Source of the DNA: Pseudeuparius sepicola
Taxonomy: Eukaryota; Arthropoda; Insecta; Coleoptera; Anthribidae
Assembly (NCBI GenBank): GCA_963920635.1
Contig: OY987305.1
Coordinates: 9,339,153 to 9,403,152, forward strand
Direction of reading: 5' to 3'
DNA length: 64,000 bases
How positions within the stretch are numbered: the stretch's first letter is position 1; each line of letters opens with the position of its first letter. Both the position numbers and the translations under genes were made by a program. Shown one piece after another: positions 57,560 to 64,000 of the stretch. A model generated the notes under the pieces. The model did not search any database, was not told the origin of the DNA, and worked only from the letters and a program-made list of their open reading frames with translations.

Positions 57560-58460
57560 AGTTTTTGAGGTTTTTTTTGGTGTTGCAGGTTCGCAATTAT
57601 TTTAGTGAATCTTTTCATTTTGCAACAAAAGTGTACTCTTGTTTCATAACGATAAAATCAACCGTTTGCGTTGAAAGTCGGAAAATTTCGACACTCTATT
57701 TGATTTTTTCTCATTTTGAATGTATTGTTGGTCTGTAAAATTTGAAAGCGGTAGGTGAAAATTTTACATTCCGAATGTTAAAGTTATACAGAATATACAG
57801 GGTGTTTACTTGTATCTTATACACCGTTACTACCTGTAACTCAAAATCTATTACTCCTAGAAAAATTTCTTTGTATAATAAGATATTTTCGAAATCGGCA
57901 GTTTTCAGTATTTTTCAGGATATTTCAGAAACGGAGTGAGCTATTTCAAATTTCTTTTCAGATCCTTGAAGCCCATAAAAAGCGAAAATTTTTCCTAATT
58001 AAACCGACCCTGTAGCTCTAAGGGTTTCAAAGATCCCTGTAGTGTACAACATAAAAGTAAACACCCTGTATACATAGCAGGTGTTTTGGTGCATATTTTG
58101 CCAATTTCAACGCAAATGGTTGATTTTCTCGTTATGAAACAAGAGTACATTTATGTTACAGAATGAAAAGTTGCACTAAAATGATGTACCTCATGGAAGA
58201 CCAAAAAGATAAATAACCTGAAAAAAGTTACGAATAAAAGGGCGATCCAAAAATTGAGCAAGTTGCGCCCTCTTGGAGATACGAATAAATTGACATATTC
58301 AGCTTATTCTCCATCCCCAAAAACATAGTAGTGCCAAATTTCAATTCAGGAGCTTGATTATTTTAGAAGATATAATTATTCAATTTCAAAAAATTAACTT
58401 CAACAACTGTATCTTGGTAACAATTGAGATTTGACATAATTGCTCTTTGTACCATTATTA
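57560..58460. mobile_element. Family B foldback carrying a nested CAGGGTG element
   Basis: A left part (57560-57680) and right part (58106-58210) of family B are inverted relative to each other. A smaller element (57798-58068) lies between them. The right side continues with the CAGCTTATTCTCCATCCCC region to about 58460. Confidence 0.65.
57798..58068. mobile_element. Nested 271-bp CAGGGTG element
   Basis: CAGGGTGTTTACTTGTATC and the right end GTAAACACCCTG are inverted termini with TA on both sides. It is inserted between the arms of the family B foldback. Confidence 0.65.
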
Positions 58461-58804
58461 ACGGGACACAAAAATATTAGAAATGAGACGTTAAACGTTG
58501 AGGCGTAATTTGACATACCTGATGTTAAAAATGACATTTAATTAAATAAATGGCTAAAATAGATCTTATGTTATTTTTTCGAAAAAGTTATTTGAAAAAG
58601 TTGCTTGAAATTTGACCCCCATTACGTGCAAATTTTCAGGTAAAAATTTCGACAATGATTTTTTGGAAAAATCTAAAAACTATTAAATTTCAGTTCTTTC
58701 GGTGTGCCATAGATTGACTTGTGAAGTTTATAAAAACAATTAAATTATGTAAGTACTAAATAAGATCATCTAACTTAACAAAATTGGCAACGGTTGTTCA
58801 GAAG

Positions 58805-60625
58805 TACCCAAGCAGCATTTTTAGTCGCCATTACGTTCCGGCGACTTTTGTTTGCAACTTTAAAGTTGTGATTACTACTGATAGGAACGTAATTACTACG
58901 TTCCTATTACGTCCCTGCGGCCAAAATGGGGAACATTTTGAGGGTGATAGATACGTAAAGGCGACCACCTAGCAACTTACACCGCTACGACGCGCTTACG
59001 TTCCGGCAACGTGGTGGAGACGTAGCAGCGTGGTCACCGCTACTTTGTTGGATTTGTTTGCTTCTTTACATTCGCGTCCTCGCCTTGTCTTTGTCTAAAT
59101 AATTAAAAAAGTATTCTAGCCCAGCATCTTCCGTCATTTTTCAATAACCGTGGAAAATGGAAGTACCTAATATTTATTTTTAACTCATATCTATGAATAA
59201 TGGTAGGTATAAGAAAGGTATTAATTTGCTGATTTATTTCTCGTTGCTAGATTCAAGAAACTAAAACGATTGAAAATTTTCTGTCAAATATGACGTTGAT
59301 AGATTGAAAAGTAACAACGCGCCCTCTCAAAATGCATGTTTTAACACTTTTCTATCGGGAGGATAAATTACGAAAATGTGCGAAATTACCTAAAAATGCT
59401 GAAAAATGCTTTTTTAATATTTCTATAAGTTATACGAGTTCATTTTTGCTCAATTTTCCCTTTTTTGGGACAATTTTGAAGAAATAACTATTTCAGTACC
59501 AAAGGAAATTGGCATTTGATATTAATGGCGTCTATCATGTTATAAGAAAATATGGCGTAATTTTCAGTAATTACTTCTAAGTATTATTTACCTTAAAATG
59601 GGTGTTTGAAGGCTTTGCCACTTAACTGGTAGTAACGGCAACTAGACTTTTTTCACTTTAAGGTAATTCCTACCTTTAAGACGAAAATTAGTTTTAGATA
59701 TTTTAAACTCTAAAGTCCCAATTACTACAAGAGAACTTCAAAGTTCCAGAAGCTTCGTTTAAGTTCCGAATGCTACTACTAGGTCTCATTTGGAACTTTA
59801 ACCTATAATTTTTATATGAGACTGTTATTTTCAGCCGGTATGTTTTGTGCTATATTTCGAAATGTTGATATTTAAAATTATAGCCACTCAATAGAAGCGT
59901 TTTGTAATTTTGTATTGAAGACAAGTGCTCCTGTTTCGATTTGTTTCATCCAACTGCTGCTTTAATTTTCTATAAAATGTGAATGTGTCTCTATAATTTT
60001 TCTTCTTTCTAATGGCTGACATTTTCATCACTTCGCAAAAACGACCCAATCCTTCAAACGATTGTAAGGAACTAAATGTAGTTTCCATTTTGGTCCCTAT
60101 AGAAGTGACAGTTACCTTAAAGTATTTTTTTGTAGTAATTGGAACTTTCTAGTAATTTTAAAATGGAGTGGGAAGTAAAACTTACCAAACAGTAGTTTTC
60201 ACGAGTAGCGGGAAAGTTAATTTCACTTTAAATATGACTATATAGTTCCGTAACTTTGGAGGTATTTCTAAAGTCGCTAAGATGTAGAAGTTACTTTCAC
60301 CGTTAACCATAAAGTAATGAAAACTTTAAAGTGATAAACAAGTAACACGACAAAGTAATTGTGACCATTGAATATAACTTTAGAGTTAACGTGACTTTAA
60401 CGTAATTTTGCATAGTAAGAATTCCGTTCCAGATACTTCAAAAACTACTTAGAAGTACTGAAACCATAAAGTGCCAACTTGTAGTAATAATTACTACGTA
60501 ATTACTCATACTTTCTCAATATAAGTAATAAAAACTAATAAGTCGATTTTTAAGTAATAATTAGGTAATAACTACTTATTCAAAGTTCCCGTCTCAGTCA
60601 CCGCAACTTTAATGCTGCTTGGGTA
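58805..60625. mobile_element. Candidate 1.8-kb DNA element with TACCCAAGCAGCA ends
   Basis: TACCCAAGCAGCAT at 58805-58818 and its complement at 60612-60625 frame a region unusually rich in short self-complementary words (ACTTTAAAGT, GTAATTAC, ACGTTCC, AACTTT). A minus-strand open frame at 59888-60088 (66 codons, starts METTFSSLQ) lies inside without recognisable homology. The superfamily is not known. TA next to both CCC ends could be the target duplication. Confidence 0.55.
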
Positions 60626-62202
60626 GTAGTTGAGTTTTTCTTGAAACTAGCCGATTACTACCCAAAAGGGTTCATGACTAAAAAAATTTCACGTATGGAT
60701 GAGCAATTCTAAGGTCAATCTATGACATACTGAAAAAATTAAATTTAGAAGTGTTCAAATTTTTCAAAAAATCAAAAACTATCATTGTCGGAATTTTTGC
60801 TTGAGAATTTGCATAGGTATAGGGGTAAATTAAAAGAAACTTTTTCAAAATTTTGTTTCGATAAAAATACAAATAGGCCCTATTTTGGCCATTTATTTAA
60901 TTAAATGTAATTTTTGACTGACGTCACGACGTTTAATGATCTCGCATTACGAATCTTTTTGGAACCAGAGATGATCGCCCCAGAGTAGTTTCATCTTTGC
61001 ACAAAAATTCCCTTATGGTTCCAAATTTTTGGCGTGCACGTATAAGCATTATTACATAATCAAAACATCTGTTATCAGTTGGAAAATATTCGAATTTCAA
61101 ACATCAGTTCTTTTTTATGTAAGTTACTATTTTCTGCAACTATGGCAATTATTGCGTCCCTGTCAATCTTATTTTACGGTTCGATTTTCGACTGTTTAAA
61201 GTTAATGTTTATTTATTGTGAAAGCCGACAGATTTTCTCTCGTTAGTCTATGTAATATTATGGAGCAGTCCACTCAGACTAGGTAATACGATTCAGTCCA
61301 CCGTGATTTTTCCCGGTGTCCAGATGAGCCAATCCACCTCTGGTAATAGTAGGTACAGTGGTAATAGTAGGTACAGCGGTTTAAAATACACCTTAAATAA
61401 GACAGAGAATATAAAGAAAACAATGTAGGGTACAATATTTAAAATTTATTAATAATAGGCATTAGAAATAGAAATACTGACCAAAAACAAAAATGTTCTT
61501 TTATTTTTTGTATGAAAATACCTTTCCAAACTTTAAACTTATAGTTTTAATTTTTTCTCGAAAAGTGTTTACACGAATTAAATGAGACTGAATACAAGTA
61601 CTTACAAAGGCTCTTTTATGGAATTTGTGATTTACCATATTTCCCTTTGAAGGGATGAAATACACTACCCCCACATAATCTATATGGGAACTTTTTTATC
61701 CTGAAAAATCTTAGCAAGTTCATTTTCTACCTTATAAGGAAAGATGTAATTTGGGATATTAAAAAAAAATCGATAATACACTTGTTACCCGCAACTTTGA
61801 AAGACTCGCAAAAAATACTTTAAATTTTTAAAAAGAGAAATCATCTTGTAAAAAGTTTATCATATGGAATTAAATACAAGTAGATACCTGTAAGTACCTA
61901 CCTACTTACAGAAGCACAATGTGCCTACTTACATTAATTCAATGAATACAAACGCAGATGTTTTCTTGTTTCAAACATCAAACAAAACACCGTTTAGAAA
62001 AACAAACTGAAGAAATGGGCGCTGATACGCCCTCGACTAATAGAGCGTCTAAAATATTTTCGTCACGTAGTTAAACAAAGCGAACATTAGACAAAACTGT
62101 GTGTACACTGGTTTATTGACACCTTATTGGTATATGGAAAACAAGGAGGCTCTGAGAGTCAATATTTTCAAAGGGCCTGGGGACTCGCCATAGGCGTTAT
62201 GA
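60626..62202. other. Spacer without recognised genes
   Basis: No splice-linked coding sequence is seen. Near 62040-62100 a plus-strand reading RLIERLKYFRHVV faintly resembles the C-terminal motif of LINE proteins, but it is too short to call. Confidence 0.4.
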
Positions 62203-62210
62203 GCACCGCA

Positions 62211-63278
62211 CATGGGCGCCCATAGGGGGGGGGGGGCAAGGGGGGGCACGTGCCCCCCCCTGGAGATTCTCAAAATCCCTTCGCGTTATATTTTATATTA
62301 TTATAGTTGAGGAAAATATTATTTTCATATCCTTCCAGGTACCTATATAAAACAAACCCCTGAAATATTTTATTTATACAGTGTGTCCCAATTTGATACT
62401 GGACACCTCAGAACTATATGAAGGACAAAGAAAACAAATGGTCTCTATTTTTTTATTGGTAGTACCAAGGGAGAGTATCTCATAGGCGGTGGTATTTGGA
62501 TGGGGTACCTAATTATTTCATGGCCTGCTATGATTTTTTAAAATAGCTAATTTTCAAGAAACCCTATTAGGGATTTTTTTTACGACAAAATGATATTAAG
62601 AAAACTTGTTCAGAATGAAAAAACTGAGTAGAATTGCAAATTTCAAAAGTCTAGGCCTACTTTGATTTTTAGCTTTTTCGCCATTTTCTCCCATTTTTTT
62701 CTTAAAAATGTGTTCTTTCTGAAGTTTTCACGTCAAAATATTATTAATGAAACTTGATCATCGTGAAAAAATAAAATTTTGACGTGAAATCTCCAGAAAG
62801 GACACTTTTCTAAGAAGAAAGTGGGAGATAAATATAAAATCAAAGTAGCCCTAAAATTTTGCAAATCTATTGAGTTTTTCATTCTGAACAAGTTTTTTAA
62901 TAACATTTTTGCTATTTTAAAAAATCATAGCAGGCCATGAAATAATTATCCCGTCCAAATACCACCCCCTATGAGATACTCTCCCTTGGTACTACCAATA
63001 AAAAAATAAAGACCATTTGTTTTCCTTGCCCTTCATATATTTCTGAGGTGTCCAGTATCAAATTGGGACACACTGTATATAAAAATATATATACAAAATT
63101 TAACTGGGCCACAATCACATAAACCAATTATCGATTCAGAGTTAGCCTAGCTCTAGTTTTGTTTTATTGTTTTAATTTTTTCTTGTATTTTGTTTAGGTT
63201 GGTTGACATTATTTGTTACTCTTACCCAAACTTTTTTAATTTTGCCCCCCCCTAAAATATTTTCTATGGGCGCCCTTG
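62211..63278. mobile_element. hAT-type element with nested foldback insertion
   Basis: CATGGGCGCCCATAG at the left and CTATGGGCGCCCTTG at the right are inverted ends. GCACCGCA is duplicated exactly at 62203-62210 and 63279-63286. Without the nested element at 62379-63075 the hAT element is about 370 bp and non-coding, with G and C homopolymers near its ends. Confidence 0.88.
62379..63075. mobile_element. Foldback element (TA-type) nested in a hAT element
   Basis: CAGTGTGTCCCAATTTGATA at the left and its complement at the right begin inverted arms of about 230 bp (GAGAGTATCTCATAGG, CATGGCCTGCTATGATTTTT). TA flanks both ends. It is a better-preserved copy of the element at 29296-29866. Confidence 0.85.
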
Positions 63279-63665
63279 GCACCGCAACGAAATAAAAGAT
63301 AAACAAATGGAAAGCAAAGAGGTGGAGTTTTAGAATTGGAAAATTATATAGGAAGGCTACTGTAAAAAATGTTGCAGTGAATCTTCATTTATGGTTTCTA
63401 CTTTTCGATAGACCGCCATCAGACAACAAGACTAAGCTGTTACAACATTAAAATCTTAATTTTAACAAATCATAACAACTAAAGGTATGTCTACAAACAT
63501 ACAACAGTCTACAGGATTATAAGATATCAACGTAAACAAAAGTAGTTCCCATGTACACACATTTAAACTTCTCATTAGTAGAGATCTACATAGGTATTAA
63601 ATCAATTAATGTTAATTTTTTTAATACATTGCATCATAACCTTGGTAACTTACACTTGTGATATG

Positions 63666-64000
63666 CAGTGATGTAATGTATTGAGATACATGTATCGAGA
63701 TACAGTATCTAGATACATGTATCGAGATACATGTATCTAGATACTGTATCTAGATATTTTTATGTACCTAGATACATATCTAGATACTTACAAAAATCAG
63801 GATCTAATTTAGTATCTAGATCCTTTTGAAAGTATATAGGTACTTAGATACTTAGATAACATTTTTTAGCCAAGATGCCAAGGCGTGCTACGTGCCTATA
63901 TTTCATTTTAAAAAATAATCAATACAAATAATAAAATGGGGTGTGATTTAGTGATTTTTTTTAAATACCGTACATAAAGTACCTACTCAGTGCTCAGTTT
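63666..64000 (+). mobile_element. Left end of a probable hAT element with GTATCTAGATAC array, cut by window end
   Basis: CAGTGATGTAATG at 63666 resembles a hAT terminus. It is followed (63684-63860) by a dense array of overlapping palindromes built from GTATC(T/G)AGATAC. Arrays of short palindromes just inside the end are expected transposase binding sites. The other end lies outside the window, so the target duplication cannot be checked. Confidence 0.5.

Noticed and set aside
62030..62110. LINE-like motif RLKYFRHVV
   Set aside because: It is too short and there is no supporting reverse-transcriptase sequence nearby.

Overview
The window is nuclear DNA of an insect. It is AT-rich, with split genes that have GT-AG introns, and it is packed with DNA transposons. 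The gene set fits an insect: a snake-type CLIP serine protease, a secreted serpin, and ZDHHC16, FUNDC1 and TAX1BP3 homologues. A beetle is plausible, but the order cannot be fixed from the sequence. All coding models were built by hand from splice sites and reading phase. Every complete model closes in frame.

Gene layout from left to right: (1) a serpin, + strand, 8943-13362, eight exons, 430 aa, with a 2.5 kb first intron; (2) a ChaC-type gamma-glutamylcyclotransferase, + strand, 17167-27146, three exons, 252 aa, with 6.2 and 3.0 kb introns; (3) a CLIP-domain serine protease, + strand, 33068-38936, eight exons, 408 aa; (4) a ZDHHC16-type palmitoyltransferase, - strand, 39197-45349, eight exons, 371 aa, convergent with the protease; (5) a FUNDC1-type mitophagy receptor, + strand, 47524-48928, with two alternative last exons; (6) a TAX1BP3-type single-PDZ protein, - strand, 51287-51881, three exons, 115 aa. 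The serpin and the CLIP protease belong to families that act together in insect Toll and melanization cascades. The others are housekeeping or signalling genes. I found no convincing gene in 1-8900 or 54000-64000.

The rest is mostly mobile DNA. It includes a dead Tc1 element (1360-2881) whose empty site survives in a paralogous repeat, and a Penelope-like retroelement inserted as an inverted dimer with a 19-bp target duplication (9441-11090). At least four hAT-type elements have exact 8-bp target duplications. Many foldback or palindromic elements end in CAGGGTG or CAGTG next to TA, and three of their loops carry relics of a mariner-like transposase C-terminus. A hairpin-headed repeat family occurs in four copies plus a fragment. 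Several elements are nested. The most notable single event is a hAT insertion on the 3' splice site of ZDHHC16 exon 7, which duplicated the acceptor sequence.

Limits: homology is judged from motifs read by eye. No search, alignment score or transcript evidence was available.
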